A DNA stretch of 28,956 nucleotides from SFTJ01 sp905210415 (GCA_902476295.1 CABSDC010000024.1:1-28956); one strand, 5' to 3'; positions 6,981 to 15,709 are shown, counted from the stretch's first letter. Numbers and translations are program-made. The notes: generated by a model from the sequence alone, not told the origin.

Positions 6981-9900
6981 ATGAAGAGACTTTACTCTTT
7001 AGCAATATTGATGTTGACAGCAGTTGGCACAATATTCGGAGCTAACGTCAAGGTGGAGATGAATAATGAGTCTACTACTATGACATTGGCAAAAAAAGGC
7101 TCTACAGAAAATGTAGAAGTAGGCGAACCGGAAAAAAACGTCTACACATTCTCTGCCGAACCTGGTGTGTACGTTCTTACTGGTATTGCCAGTAATGGTA
7201 ATAAGAACGGTACGATTGAATTGACTGTCAGTGATGAGGCTGAACAGACGTTTAAGGTGATTACCAACACTGTCTATGCTACCAACAAGGACTGGAAGGT
7301 TGGCGAAGACTACACAGTGGTAGTGACTTTGACATCACGCGAAGGCAAAGTGCAAAATATCACTGTAGGCGACAGCAAGACTGCTGGCCGCAAGACATTC
7401 CTTGCTTTTGAAGGTCACTCATACTATGCAGAGCTTATCCCTTCTGAAGCACATGCAAAAGAGGGTTATATGACATTGCTCCGTTCGGGCACACTAAACT
7501 TTAATGTGAATGTTAGTGGAGCCATTCCTATGGGTGCAGACTATGTGGTGACAGTACCTAATGATGCCCAATTCCAATTGGGTATTAAGTTTACTCACTT
7601 CACCGAATTTAAAAGTGTAGAACCAACTAAGGTAGTGGTTGAAGGTGATGTGAAGACCCTCACTTACCACCTTGCTAATGCTCAGTGCTACAACTATCGC
7701 ACTTGGAAGGCTGGCGGCCTCACTCAAGCAGGCTATTTCTATATGAACTCAGATGCTACTAAGTGTCCTACACTCGCATTTACAAAGGCCGATTATGAGG
7801 CATTTGGCGTAAAGACCATCAACCACGATGTGAAGAGCAATCAGGGTTATGAAACTGGCGACATCTTTGTGAACATCAACGAGCGTGGTCACCTTCGCAT
7901 GAAGGTGGGCGAAGAATTCTATGCTCACGCTATGCGCACTTGGGAGTTGACCGACAACTCTACCAACAACTACTTCTTTGAACCAGATTTCCACTACACC
8001 GTTATCGATGTTAATGGTAATCCAAGCACAGGCGTTATCACTATCGACAATGCCAATACTAACACCAATCCTTGGTCGAAGATTAAGGCTATTGGCAACG
8101 GTACAGCTATCGTGCTCGTGACTTACGACGCAATCGGTTTGAACTATTACAACAATGGCAAAAAAGATAAGCATCCTTATCTTGGTGGTGAATATTGGGG
8201 TGCTATATGGCCAGAAAACACTGCCGCTTATGTTGTGACAGTGGGTGATGCCAATTCTGCAATCGACCCTAATATGGTTATCAACGAAAAGTATAACTTA
8301 GACACTAAGAAGAACGCTGGCAAGTATGTAGATGCTGAGCACGACGTGTTCTACTATCTCGACACTGAGGCTGGAGCTAAATATACATTCACTCCAACAG
8401 GTGTGAAGACAGTGGAAATGGCTCGCCCGGTGATTGGCGCTCAAATGGCTACCTACAAGGGCTTCTCAGCCGAAGGCGTTACTAAGAACGAAGATGGTTC
8501 TTACACATTGCTCCTTAAGGAAGGTCGTCAAATCGTGCGCCTTATCGATGAGGCAGGCAATGCAGTATATCAAGTGCTTACCGCTAAGCCATGCCATCGT
8601 GAAATCGAAAATGCAACACGCGAGGGCAGTAAGATTTTCCAACCTGGTGATAAGGTGAAGATCCAATACAGTGGCTTGCGCCACCCAGCAAACAAGTTGG
8701 CGGGTATCTACAATATGTCGGCTTACGTCACCTACAACGGTATTCCTAATGGTTCGGCTCTTATTCTTGGTTCTGGACAATACACCTTTGGTTCGGCTGC
8801 TTCGGCTCAAGCTGTCACAATTGAAATCCCAAAGAATCAAAACGTGGAAGAAAGCCCAGAACTCGTGATGAACGAAGGCGTTATTCAAGTGAATGGCTTT
8901 GGCGACCCTATCGGTAATCACCGTATCATCGACCGTATCGGTGGCCGTTCTCCTAACTTCACTGCTATCGCTCACAAGACATATTTCGGTATGATTCCTG
9001 ACGTTCGCATCGCTGTTTCGGCATTGAAGAACTTCGTTATCAAGACCGAATGCAACGCTGCTGATGCAGAAATCACATTGTCGTTTAATGGCAATGCACT
9101 CACTGCAGAAAGCAATGGCGAGTACACTGGCACTTATGGCACATATAGCGTGATTGCAAAGGCAAAGGGTTATCGCTACTACACTGGCACATTCTCTATC
9201 GGTGATGAAGCAGAGGGCGTGCAAACATTCAAGATTGATATGGTGAAGGCCGAAGAAGGCGTTTGGGATGGCAAGACTCTCACCGAACCAAAGGCTGAAA
9301 ACGATGTTTACCAAATCACTACTGGTGCTGAATTGGCTTGGTTTGCTAAGCACATCAATGGTGGCAACTATACTAAGAACGCTGTTTTGGTTAAGGATAT
9401 CGACCTTGGTGACTTCCCTTGGACTCCAGTGGGCGGCAACACCACTGCTAAGGCATTCCAAGGGTCATTTGATGGTACAAGCCACACTGTGAAGGGCTTG
9501 TATATCAACGCTACTACTGCATTCCAAGGCCTCTTTGGCTACGTAAACAACGCAACAATCGCTAACCTCGCTGTAGAGGGTAAGGTGACTTCAACAAACA
9601 ACAATGTTGCTGGTGTTGTGGCTTATGCTAATGGTAATACCAACATCACTCGATGCATCAACCGTGCTACCGTAGCAGGTAAGCAATATGTGGCTGGCAT
9701 TGTGGGTAACGCTGCTGGTAATACAGCGGTGGATCGTTGCCAAAACCTTGCTGACATCACTGCTACAAGCTCTATGGCTGCTGGTATCACTCCTACCGTG
9801 GGCACTGCAAATGGTAAGGTGACCAACTGCTTCAACTCTGGCACAATCTCGGGTGCTGGCACTGTGGGTACTCTCGTAGGCACATCAAATGCAAATTCTG

Positions 9901-11003
9901 TTGTGGAAAACAACCTCAATACCGGCAAGGCAGTGCTCACTGGCACAATGACCACAAGCGGTAACGTTCGTGCTGTGACATCGGCTGCCAACAAGATCAA
10001 GAACAACTACGTAACTGAGCACTTCAATAATGGTAAGAACTACGAAACTGTGGTGACTTCCGAACAACTCGCTTCTGGCGAAGTGGCTGTATTGCTTGGT
10101 GAAGCATGGGGTCAAAACTTGGGTAAGGACAACCTCCCAGTGATCGACGGTATGAAGGTGTATAAGACAGAAGACGGCTACACAAACAACAATCCTGCTT
10201 ATGCCGACCTTATCAACTTTGAAGACGTTAACCTCAATGGTGCTCAATACTACAATGGCGCTGACGAGGCTGGCTTGTTTGCTGCTTCGGGTTATAGCTT
10301 CATGAACTACTACGACAAGACTTACAACTCTTGGTATGGTTTCGCCGTATCGGCTACCACTGGCACCGACTACACAGGTTGGGGCACTCCATCAGAATTT
10401 AATTCTTGTGTGGGTGGCGGTATGGAATCTAAGCAATTTGCCGTAGGTTACTATTCTGAGTATAGCTACACCAACGAAGGCCAAGGTCCTGCAATCTTTG
10501 CAGAAAAGGCATTTAAGCCAGAGTATGTTTACGTTACCAACGCAGCTTATTCTTACAAGACTATGCTCAATGGCGACTCTTATGCTAAGAAGTTTGACGC
10601 TACCGACTACTTGTTGCTTAAGATTATCGGTCGCACCAACGAAGGTAAGGAAACAGGTCACGTTGACTTCTACCTTGCTAAGGACGGCAAGATTGTAAAC
10701 GAGTGGACTAAGGTGGATTTGACACCACTTGGTGCTGTTGATTATGTTGATTTCTCTATGGACTCTTCTGATAAGGGTGCTTATGGCATCAACACTCCTA
10801 CTTACTTCTGCCTTGACAACATGAAGTCAGAACTCACCAACGACACTCCTTCAGGCATCGACAACATCGAGACTGATGTGGAAAATGTTACAGTAGTGGC
10901 AATCTACACTATCGATGGTATCAAGGTTGATCGCATTCAACCAGGTATCAACATCCTCAAGATGTCTGATGGCACATCTCGCAAATATATGTTCAGACGT
11001 TAA
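6981..11003 (+). CDS. Large secreted GLUG/DUF4465-like protein with T9SS-like tail
   Basis: A 1340-residue protein, third in the B12-riboswitch operon. Residues 1-20 form a signal peptide (cleavage near Phe-Gly-Ala). Residues 21-790 are long beta-rich segments I do not recognise. Residues about 797-1000 contain GLUG-type beta-helix repeats (GSFDGTSHTVKGLYI, GLFGYVNNATIANLAVEG, then NVAGVVAYANGNTNITRCIN and similar units). Residues about 1085-1290 resemble DUF4465 (WYGFAVSATTG, FNSCVGGGMESKQFAVGYY, YFCLDNM). DUF4465 proteins recur near B12 transport genes, and from memory the B12-binding surface protein BtuH belongs to this group; that link should be checked. Residues about 1295-1340 (VVAIYTIDGIKVDRI, PGINILKMSDG) look like a T9SS type A sorting domain. 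Likely role: surface capture of corrinoids or of a B12-carrying complex. A terminator follows. Confidence 0.8.
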   Translation: MKRLYSLAILMLTAVGTIFGANVKVEMNNESTTMTLAKKGSTENVEVGEPEKNVYTFSAEPGVYVLTGIASNGNKNGTIELTVSDEAEQTFKVITNTVYATNKDWKVGEDYTVVVTLTSREGKVQNITVGDSKTAGRKTFLAFEGHSYYAELIPSEAHAKEGYMTLLRSGTLNFNVNVSGAIPMGADYVVTVPNDAQFQLGIKFTHFTEFKSVEPTKVVVEGDVKTLTYHLANAQCYNYRTWKAGGLTQAGYFYMNSDATKCPTLAFTKADYEAFGVKTINHDVKSNQGYETGDIFVNINERGHLRMKVGEEFYAHAMRTWELTDNSTNNYFFEPDFHYTVIDVNGNPSTGVITIDNANTNTNPWSKIKAIGNGTAIVLVTYDAIGLNYYNNGKKDKHPYLGGEYWGAIWPENTAAYVVTVGDANSAIDPNMVINEKYNLDTKKNAGKYVDAEHDVFYYLDTEAGAKYTFTPTGVKTVEMARPVIGAQMATYKGFSAEGVTKNEDGSYTLLLKEGRQIVRLIDEAGNAVYQVLTAKPCHREIENATREGSKIFQPGDKVKIQYSGLRHPANKLAGIYNMSAYVTYNGIPNGSALILGSGQYTFGSAASAQAVTIEIPKNQNVEESPELVMNEGVIQVNGFGDPIGNHRIIDRIGGRSPNFTAIAHKTYFGMIPDVRIAVSALKNFVIKTECNAADAEITLSFNGNALTAESNGEYTGTYGTYSVIAKAKGYRYYTGTFSIGDEAEGVQTFKIDMVKAEEGVWDGKTLTEPKAENDVYQITTGAELAWFAKHINGGNYTKNAVLVKDIDLGDFPWTPVGGNTTAKAFQGSFDGTSHTVKGLYINATTAFQGLFGYVNNATIANLAVEGKVTSTNNNVAGVVAYANGNTNITRCINRATVAGKQYVAGIVGNAAGNTAVDRCQNLADITATSSMAAGITPTVGTANGKVTNCFNSGTISGAGTVGTLVGTSNANSVVENNLNTGKAVLTGTMTTSGNVRAVTSAANKIKNNYVTEHFNNGKNYETVVTSEQLASGEVAVLLGEAWGQNLGKDNLPVIDGMKVYKTEDGYTNNNPAYADLINFEDVNLNGAQYYNGADEAGLFAASGYSFMNYYDKTYNSWYGFAVSATTGTDYTGWGTPSEFNSCVGGGMESKQFAVGYYSEYSYTNEGQGPAIFAEKAFKPEYVYVTNAAYSYKTMLNGDSYAKKFDATDYLLLKIIGRTNEGKETGHVDFYLAKDGKIVNEWTKVDLTPLGAVDYVDFSMDSSDKGAYGINTPTYFCLDNMKSELTNDTPSGIDNIETDVENVTVVAIYTIDGIKVDRIQPGINILKMSDGTSRKYMFRR

Positions 11004-11023
11004 TCGTTTAGAATATAATTCAT

Positions 11024-11070
11024 AAAAGGGGGGCAAACGCTGCGTGGCGTTTGCCCCCTTTTAAGTTTTA
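11024..11070 (+). terminator. Terminator of the B12 operon
   Basis: A long stem (11024-11040 with 11047-11062, AAAAG plus five G plus CAAACGC pairing with GCGTTTG plus five C plus TTTT, one G in excess) has a six-base loop (TGCGTG) and is followed by AAGTTTTAAA. It starts 20 nt after the stop codon of the 1340-residue protein. Confidence 0.85.
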
Positions 11071-11213
11071 AACCCAAGTCAGTCATTAGGACGTAAATGT
11101 AATTTTTTTATACTGCTTGGAGTCTTTCGGCTTTTATAAGGCATCTGTTGCTTGAATTAGCAATATGCTTTAGAGGATTTTAGAGTTGTATTATGCGGAT
11201 TTTACAGACTGTC

Positions 11214-11451
11214 GCCTGTAGGGACGTGGTATGCCGGAGAGCACTGAAAAAGTAAAGTCAACTTTCAATTTGAAAGTTTTAGGTTAAGCAATAGGATAAA
11301 AACAAGACTATTTTGGCTGATTTTGGCGTTTTTTTGCTCCGTTAAGGAGAATATTGGCTAAAAAAGTAACAGATTGTAAGCAAAATTTGCTCACCCCCCC
11401 TAAAAATAGGGCACTTTTTCAGTGCTCTCGGCATGCCGCGTCCCTACAGGC
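11214..11451. repeat. REP-like palindrome split by an insertion
   Basis: The outer arms 11214-11236 (GCCTGTAGGGACGTGGTATG, then CCG) and 11430-11451 are inverted copies. Once the insertion is removed they restore a palindrome of the same type as the perfect one at 281-300 (core GGACGTGGCATGCC). The flank TGTATTATGCGGA is shared by both sites. Confidence 0.65.
11237..11429. mobile_element. MITE-like element, 193 bp, 17-bp inverted ends
   Basis: Terminal inverted repeats GAGAGCACTGAAAAAGT (11237-11253) and its exact reverse complement (11413-11429) bound a 193-bp segment with no coding capacity. It is flanked by GGTATGCCG (11228-11236) and GGCATGCCG (11430-11438), a 9-bp direct repeat with one difference, as expected for a target-site duplication. 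Because the target is itself palindromic the duplication is less certain. Inside are a 19-nt inverted repeat (AACTTTCAA/TTGAAAGTT, 11260-11278) and a C7 run (11394-11400). The presumed source transposase is not in the window. A 9-bp duplication would suit IS1- or IS4-like transposases; that is only a guess. Confidence 0.6.
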
Positions 11452-11538
11452 GAGTGTTTTCCAATAGCACAGAAATCCCCATAAAATCTGCGCTTCTAAA
11501 ATTCCGAAATACATTCAAGTCCTAATAACCGAATTGGG

Positions 11539-11757
11539 TTTGATGCTAAACATAAGGCAACGTCTCCGACGTTGTTGTATTGTGTTGCCTTTGTACTTTT
11601 GCACTTACAGCGCGCACAGATACTGCCGTCACTATACCCAGGGTGTTGCCCTGGGCTATGGACTTGCTTTAGGCCTTCAGCCTGCTTCAAAGTTGTTCCC
11701 CGAATTTGGTAAGATTAAACGTCTCCGAGTTGTTGTGTCGGGGACCAACCATCGACT
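11539..11757. repeat. Non-coding intergenic repeats with hairpins
   Basis: Three short inverted repeats lie here: CAACGTC/GACGTTG at 11558-11574 (loop TCC), CCCAGGG/CCCTGGG at 11637-11655 (loop TGTTG) and AGGC/GCCT near 11671-11683. The phrase ACGTCTCCGA recurs at 11560-11569 and again in the stretch after 11717, so this is a decayed repeat family. Open frames across it give peptides of the kind often misannotated from such repeats (YTQGVALGYG in one frame, HSPGQHPGY in the other). I see no gene here. Confidence 0.45.
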
Positions 11758-14640
11758 TTAGATGCTTGCGCCGCGACGCAATTCGGTAGGCGTGATGACG
11801 TATACCTTGCGGAAAGCGTGATAGAAGTTTGTGGTGTGCTCAAATCCGCATCGCATGGCTATGTCTTCGATGTTCATGTTTGGCTTGGTTTCAAGCAAGT
11901 GTCGTGCCCGCTTCATCTTGATCTTCATGATGTAGGTGGCAGGCGAATCGGCTGTTAGCGCCACAATCTTGCGGTGGAACTGGCGTGGACTCATGCACAG
12001 CTTTTCAGCAAGGCTGTTTACGCCGAGGGTTTGCTGGTCGAGGAGCAGATATATTGCGTCGACAGTCTTTGCCAAGAATCGGCGCTCAGCATCGGTGAGA
12101 GGCGCTTCTTGTGTGTTGTTGTTAGGGGTGCCTTCGCCATACTTGTTGCGCAGGTTGTGCAGACGGTTGAGGAGAGTTTCCACGCGAGTGCGCAGTTCTT
12201 CGGCATTGAATGGCTTAGCGAGATAAGCGTCGGCGCCAGCCTCAATGCCCTTGATGCGTTCTTCCTCGGTAATCTTGGCAGTGACTACGATGATAGGGAT
12301 GTGGTTGACCACCTCGTTGGCGCGTATTTGTCGGCATACTTCAAGGCCATCCATTCCAGGCATCATCAAGTCGGTGATGACAAGGTCAGGAACCAAGTCG
12401 ATGGCTTTCGCGAGGCCATCCTTGCCGTTAGTGGCATAGGCAATGGCGTAGCGGTCGCTGAATTGCGAACCGATGTATGCTGCGATGTCGCGGTTGTCCT
12501 CAATGATGAGCAGAGTGCATTGGTCGTCGTCGCCATCACCGTTGCCGTCGCTATCGGTAAGAATAGTTTCTTCTGTAGGCAGCATAGGAGTGTTGTCGTT
12601 GGCGGCAGCGCTTTCAAGTTGCTGTTTACAGTTGTTGTGTATAGGCACAATGATGTGGAATGTGGTGCCGTTGCCCTCCTTGCTGTTCACTGTGATGGTT
12701 CCCTCCACGGCATCGATAATCTGCTTCACAAGAGCCAGACCAACGCCCGATCCGTTGTTCTTCATCTCGCTCTCGCCTTGGTAGAATGGCTCGAAAACGT
12801 GTTTGGCGGTTTCTTTGCTCATTCCCTCGCCAGTGTCTGCCACGTCGATGTGCAGGTTGTCGTCTTTGCGCCAAAGCGCCACGCTCACTTTGCCGTATTC
12901 TGGGGTGAACTTAAGGGCGTTTGAGATAAGGTTGTTAAACACCTTGTTGACGTAGTCGGGTACGAAGTCCATCACCACAGTCTCTTTGGCGATGTATTGC
13001 AGGTCGATGTTTTTGCTACGAGAATATTCGCGATAGGTCTCGATTATCATTTCGAGGTGTGCGCAGATGTTGCCGTTGCGCCAATCGATATTGCCCACAG
13101 CCGATTTGATCTTAGAGATGTCGAGCAATTGGTTGATAAGTGCGAGCAAACCCTTTCCTTGGCGCTCAATGGTGCGAGCGCTGTCTTTCACCGCTTGGTC
13201 GTCGTAGGCTTGAAGGTCGTGACTGATGCCGAGAATCACGGTGAGCGGAGTGCGGAATTCGTGTGTGATATTGGTGAAGAAGTTCTCGCGCAGCTTGGTG
13301 AGGCGTTTTAGCGCCAAGTGATTGCGTCGGTGAATTCGTTGAAGGAAGATGAAAGCCGCCAAAGTGCCTATCAAAGCCAGCACGATGAGTCCGAAAACGA
13401 TGTAATCAACATCGCGGGCGGCACGTTCCTTCTCCAGATTGAGCCTTGCCTTGTTCATTTCGCGTTCCTGGCGGTTGCGCTCAATGTTGAGGCTGGTGTT
13501 CTGTATGCGGTTCACTTTCTCCATATCCAGCAGGCTGTCTTCCATAGCCACCGCTTTCTCGTAGGTGGTCAAGGCAGTTTGATAGTCGCCAATGCGCTTG
13601 TGGTGCTTGTAGTAGAGAGTGTATATTTCAGCCAAGTGCTCCTTCGATTTTATTGAGAGCGCCATCTGCTTCGCCTTGTCGAGGTATTCCATCGCTTGGG
13701 CTTCGTTGCCGGTGGTGCTGTGTATGCCCGAAAGCGCGATGAGCGAGTTCAGCGCGTGCCATTCGTCCTTCGAAGCCTTCATCAGTTGATAAGCCTCTTC
13801 GTATTCAGTTGTGGCTCTATCGTAGCGTTGTGCCTTTTCGTAGAGCGACCCGAAGTAGGTATGGCAAAGCGAGATGCCGAGGGTGCTGCCAGCCTCGTGG
13901 TTGAGAGCCATCGACTTGCGGTAGTATACCCATGCCGAGTCGAGCATATTGCGATGTTGGAAGATTGAGCCAATGTTGGCATAGTTGATGGCTTGCCCCA
14001 GGGCGCTGTTGAGTTCTTTTTCGCCCTTTAGTGCAGCGCGAAGCACGCTGTCGGCGCGCTCATAGTTGCCGAGAGTCATATATATATTGCCCAGACCGTT
14101 GAGCGATACCACGCGGTTTTTCTTGGCGGTGAATGATGTGTCGCTGCATTCTTTGCTTGTCATCCAAGCGCGGTAGTGGTAGTCTTGAGCCATATCGAGC
14201 ACGCCCATTCGGCGATAGTCGGTGCCGATGTTGTTGAGCGCCTGCACGATTTCCAGCGTGTCGTTAAGCGTTTCGGCCTGACGCAGCCCCTCGCTGTGGG
14301 CGCGAAGAGCCTCTTCAAAACGGCTCTCGTTGCGCAGAATCTTGCCCAGTTCGCGGTAGGCAATTACGCTGCCGAGCAGATTGTCGTCGTTCTCCATTTG
14401 CTGTTGCAGTAGGGCGAGCGAATCGGCGCCGTGTGTTGTAGCTACAATGCTTTCGATGGCTTTTCGGTCGTCGGGAGAGATTTCGGAGGGTTTCTTCCCG
14501 CACGATGTCATAGCGATGCTGATTATGATAAGGGTTGCAATTACGTTCAGTATTGATTGTTTTCGCCCAACCTCTCGGCGAAAGCCTAAAGGTAAGTGAA
14601 AGGGTGTTTTGGCGTCATGGCCTGGTTGATAGTAAAGCAT
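11758..14640 (-). CDS. TPR-sensor hybrid two-component regulator (HTCS) with AraC domain
   Basis: A single 960-residue chain carries a whole phosphorelay. A hydrophobic segment at 30-46 ends in a lipobox-like MTSC (Cys47). TPR repeats fill about 90-370 (ALNNIGTDYRRMGVLDMAQD, NGLGNIYMTLGNYERADSVL). A coiled coil spans 375-410 and a transmembrane helix about 413-433. Then come HisKA with phospho-acceptor His460 (NITHEFRTPL), HATPase with the N box NNLISNALKFTP, DTGEGM and SGVGLALV, a receiver domain with Asp757 (VITDLMMPGMDG) and Lys809, and an AraC-type DNA-binding domain at about 870-955. The layout senses a periplasmic signal and acts on DNA directly. Bacteroidetes use such regulators for nutrient loci, but the TPR sensor replaces the usual propeller, and no adjacent sugar locus tells its target. 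It converges on the B12 operon. ATG 14640 is the only usable start before the membrane segment. Confidence 0.92.
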   Translation of the reverse strand: MLYYQPGHDAKTPFHLPLGFRREVGRKQSILNVIATLIIISIAMTSCGKKPSEISPDDRKAIESIVATTHGADSLALLQQQMENDDNLLGSVIAYRELGKILRNESRFEEALRAHSEGLRQAETLNDTLEIVQALNNIGTDYRRMGVLDMAQDYHYRAWMTSKECSDTSFTAKKNRVVSLNGLGNIYMTLGNYERADSVLRAALKGEKELNSALGQAINYANIGSIFQHRNMLDSAWVYYRKSMALNHEAGSTLGISLCHTYFGSLYEKAQRYDRATTEYEEAYQLMKASKDEWHALNSLIALSGIHSTTGNEAQAMEYLDKAKQMALSIKSKEHLAEIYTLYYKHHKRIGDYQTALTTYEKAVAMEDSLLDMEKVNRIQNTSLNIERNRQEREMNKARLNLEKERAARDVDYIVFGLIVLALIGTLAAFIFLQRIHRRNHLALKRLTKLRENFFTNITHEFRTPLTVILGISHDLQAYDDQAVKDSARTIERQGKGLLALINQLLDISKIKSAVGNIDWRNGNICAHLEMIIETYREYSRSKNIDLQYIAKETVVMDFVPDYVNKVFNNLISNALKFTPEYGKVSVALWRKDDNLHIDVADTGEGMSKETAKHVFEPFYQGESEMKNNGSGVGLALVKQIIDAVEGTITVNSKEGNGTTFHIIVPIHNNCKQQLESAAANDNTPMLPTEETILTDSDGNGDGDDDQCTLLIIEDNRDIAAYIGSQFSDRYAIAYATNGKDGLAKAIDLVPDLVITDLMMPGMDGLEVCRQIRANEVVNHIPIIVVTAKITEEERIKGIEAGADAYLAKPFNAEELRTRVETLLNRLHNLRNKYGEGTPNNNTQEAPLTDAERRFLAKTVDAIYLLLDQQTLGVNSLAEKLCMSPRQFHRKIVALTADSPATYIMKIKMKRARHLLETKPNMNIEDIAMRCGFEHTTNFYHAFRKVYVITPTELRRGASI

Positions 14641-14708
14641 AAACGAAATGTTATTGTTATGATACTTAAGTAAGGCGTGTCAGAAGTTGATACTGCCAAT
14701 GCTGGGCA

Positions 14709-14730
14709 CATACCACTATCAGATGGTATC
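14709..14730. promoter_or_regulatory. Inverted repeat in the HTCS leader, possible operator
   Basis: ATACCA at 14710-14715 and TGGTAT at 14724-14729 form a perfect 6-bp inverted repeat with an 8-nt spacer. It lies between the predicted minus-strand transcription start (about 14735) and the HTCS start codon, where an autoregulatory site or leader hairpin would be plausible. No further support. Confidence 0.25.
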
Positions 14731-14741
14731 GGCTTATGGCA

Positions 14742-14774
14742 CGAAGATAGTGAAAAAGTTTCGTAAACACCAAT
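14742..14774 (-). promoter_or_regulatory. Candidate HTCS promoter
   Basis: Read on the minus strand, ATTG (14774-14771) and TATCTTCG (14749-14742) lie 21 nt apart, close to TTTG-N19-21-TAnnTTTG with one mismatch in each box. The leader would be about 95 nt. Confidence 0.4.
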
Positions 14775-14991
14775 GAAATTTCAATAAAATTTACATTTAC
14801 TGTGCATCAATTGTTAAATCAATTGAGAAACCAATTGTTACACACTATTTCTCGAAAAGCCCATATTTTGCGACATTTTGGAGATTGCCTTTGGCGCATT
14901 TTGGACCGCCATTGGATTCAGGTAGTCTCGATGTTTTTTTTTGCAAAAAATGGTAATATGTTGATAATCAATTATGTGATGCAGACAAATT

Positions 14992-15042
14992 GCCTAATAC
15001 CAAAATCTTTTTCACCATTTTATAGCCTAATACCGAAATCTT
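14992..15042. repeat. Two direct copies of an 18-mer in a long gene-free gap
   Basis: GCCTAATACCAAAATCTT (14992-15009) and GCCTAATACCGAAATCTT (15025-15042) differ at one base and repeat with a 33-nt period. The core CCTAATACCGAA recurs at other intergenic sites in the window. The gap 14775-15219 otherwise shows nothing I can call: a 93-codon open frame at 14802-15083 runs through this repeat and looks like chance. Confidence 0.55.
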
Positions 15043-15219
15043 GGGCGGAAACCCATGGCCTGAGATGGCATTGTGTTGGATGAAAACTGTCGTTTTTGGG
15101 CTATAAGCGTGGGGCGATAGCGAGCCGCAAGCGCAGAGAAGGATGCTGACATGCGGAGGGTGCGGGGCGATTTTAGGATATTTTAGTAGTGTGTGTGTGG
15201 TAAACGGATAGGAATTTTA

Positions 15220-15227
15220 TATCTTTG
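15220..15227 (+). promoter_or_regulatory. -7 element for the DUF1573 genes
   Basis: TATCTTTG matches TAnnTTTG exactly and is identical to the box in front of the fRMsr gene. No good TTTG lies about 20 nt upstream (the sequence there is GTGTGTGG). The leader to ATG 15283 would be about 48 nt. Confidence 0.6.
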
Positions 15228-15282
15228 CCATAATGATTAAGTCCCTGCATCAAAACTGGGGCTGTATGAAAGTATGATTATG

Positions 15283-15708
15283 ATGAAACGAGTTGCTATA
15301 ATGATGCTTAGCGTGGTGGCATTGCTGATGATGGCTCTGCCAGCCGTGGCAGAAGAAAAGCCAGCGAAGGGCAAGGCCGATGCCTTTTTCGCTGAGAAGA
15401 ATCACGATTTCGGATATATACGCGAGGACAAAGGTCCGGTGAGCTACACCTTCGAATTTGAGAACGTGGGTGAAGAGCCGTTGATTGTGGTGAGCGCGTC
15501 GGCATCGTGTGGCTGCACTCGTCCGGAATATCCCACCAAACCCATCAAAGCGGGCAAGAAGTCGAAGATAAAAGTGACATTCAACCCGATTGGTCGTCCA
15601 GGCCCCTTCCGCAAGGAAGTGCGTGTGCGCACCAACGGACGTCATAAGGTGATAACACTTCACATAGAGGGTTCGGTGATACCAGTAGGCGGAGAAAAGG
15701 AGAAATGA
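15283..15708 (+). CDS. Secreted DUF1573 protein
   Basis: The 141-residue protein has a signal peptide (MKRVAIMMLSVVALLMMALP, cleavage near Ala-Val-Ala) and one DUF1573 domain. The hallmark is visible: HDFGYI near the start, SCGCT (Cys76, Cys78), IKAGKKSKIKVTFNP, and an ending strand VITLHIEGSV. DUF1573 is an immunoglobulin-like beta-sandwich of the ASH type, common in Bacteroidetes and of unknown role. ATG 15283 is favoured over ATG 15274 because it gives the typical MKR signal-peptide start. The next gene begins 1 nt after its stop codon, so the two are translationally coupled and probably work together. Confidence 0.85.
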   Translation: MKRVAIMMLSVVALLMMALPAVAEEKPAKGKADAFFAEKNHDFGYIREDKGPVSYTFEFENVGEEPLIVVSASASCGCTRPEYPTKPIKAGKKSKIKVTFNPIGRPGPFRKEVRVRTNGRHKVITLHIEGSVIPVGGEKEK

Positions 15709-15709
15709 G

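Larger units (their letters stand above)
11073..11538. repeat. Interrupted copy of a dispersed inverted-end repeat (copy 1)
   Basis: The two halves of this copy match the uninterrupted copy at 18111-18293. The left part (11091-11145) shares the stretch TACTGCTTGGAGTCTTTCGG plus TTTTATAAGGCATCT with one difference. The right part (about 11482-11538) shares AAAATCTG, CTTCTAAAATTCC and ACCGAATTGG. The ends are inverted to each other: CCCAAGTCAGTCATTAGGAC at 11073-11092 against the reverse complement of 11519-11538, about 16 of 20 identical. About 280 bp in the middle, absent from the other copy, hold the split palindrome and MITE-like element described separately. It looks like a non-autonomous element or a mobile intergenic repeat; no reading frame is present. 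Confidence 0.65.

Noticed and set aside
8466..9461. 331-codon minus-strand open frame
   Set aside because: It is antisense to the 1340-residue secreted protein, whose signal peptide, repeats and sorting tail are coherent. The long frame is a by-product of codon use there.
11974..12924. 316-codon plus-strand open frame
   Set aside because: It is antisense to the kinase, receiver and AraC parts of the HTCS, whose motifs are intact; the translated product has no family features.
14802..15083. 93-codon open frame in the gap after the HTCS
   Set aside because: It runs through the two-copy 18-mer repeat and has no promoter box or protein-like motif.
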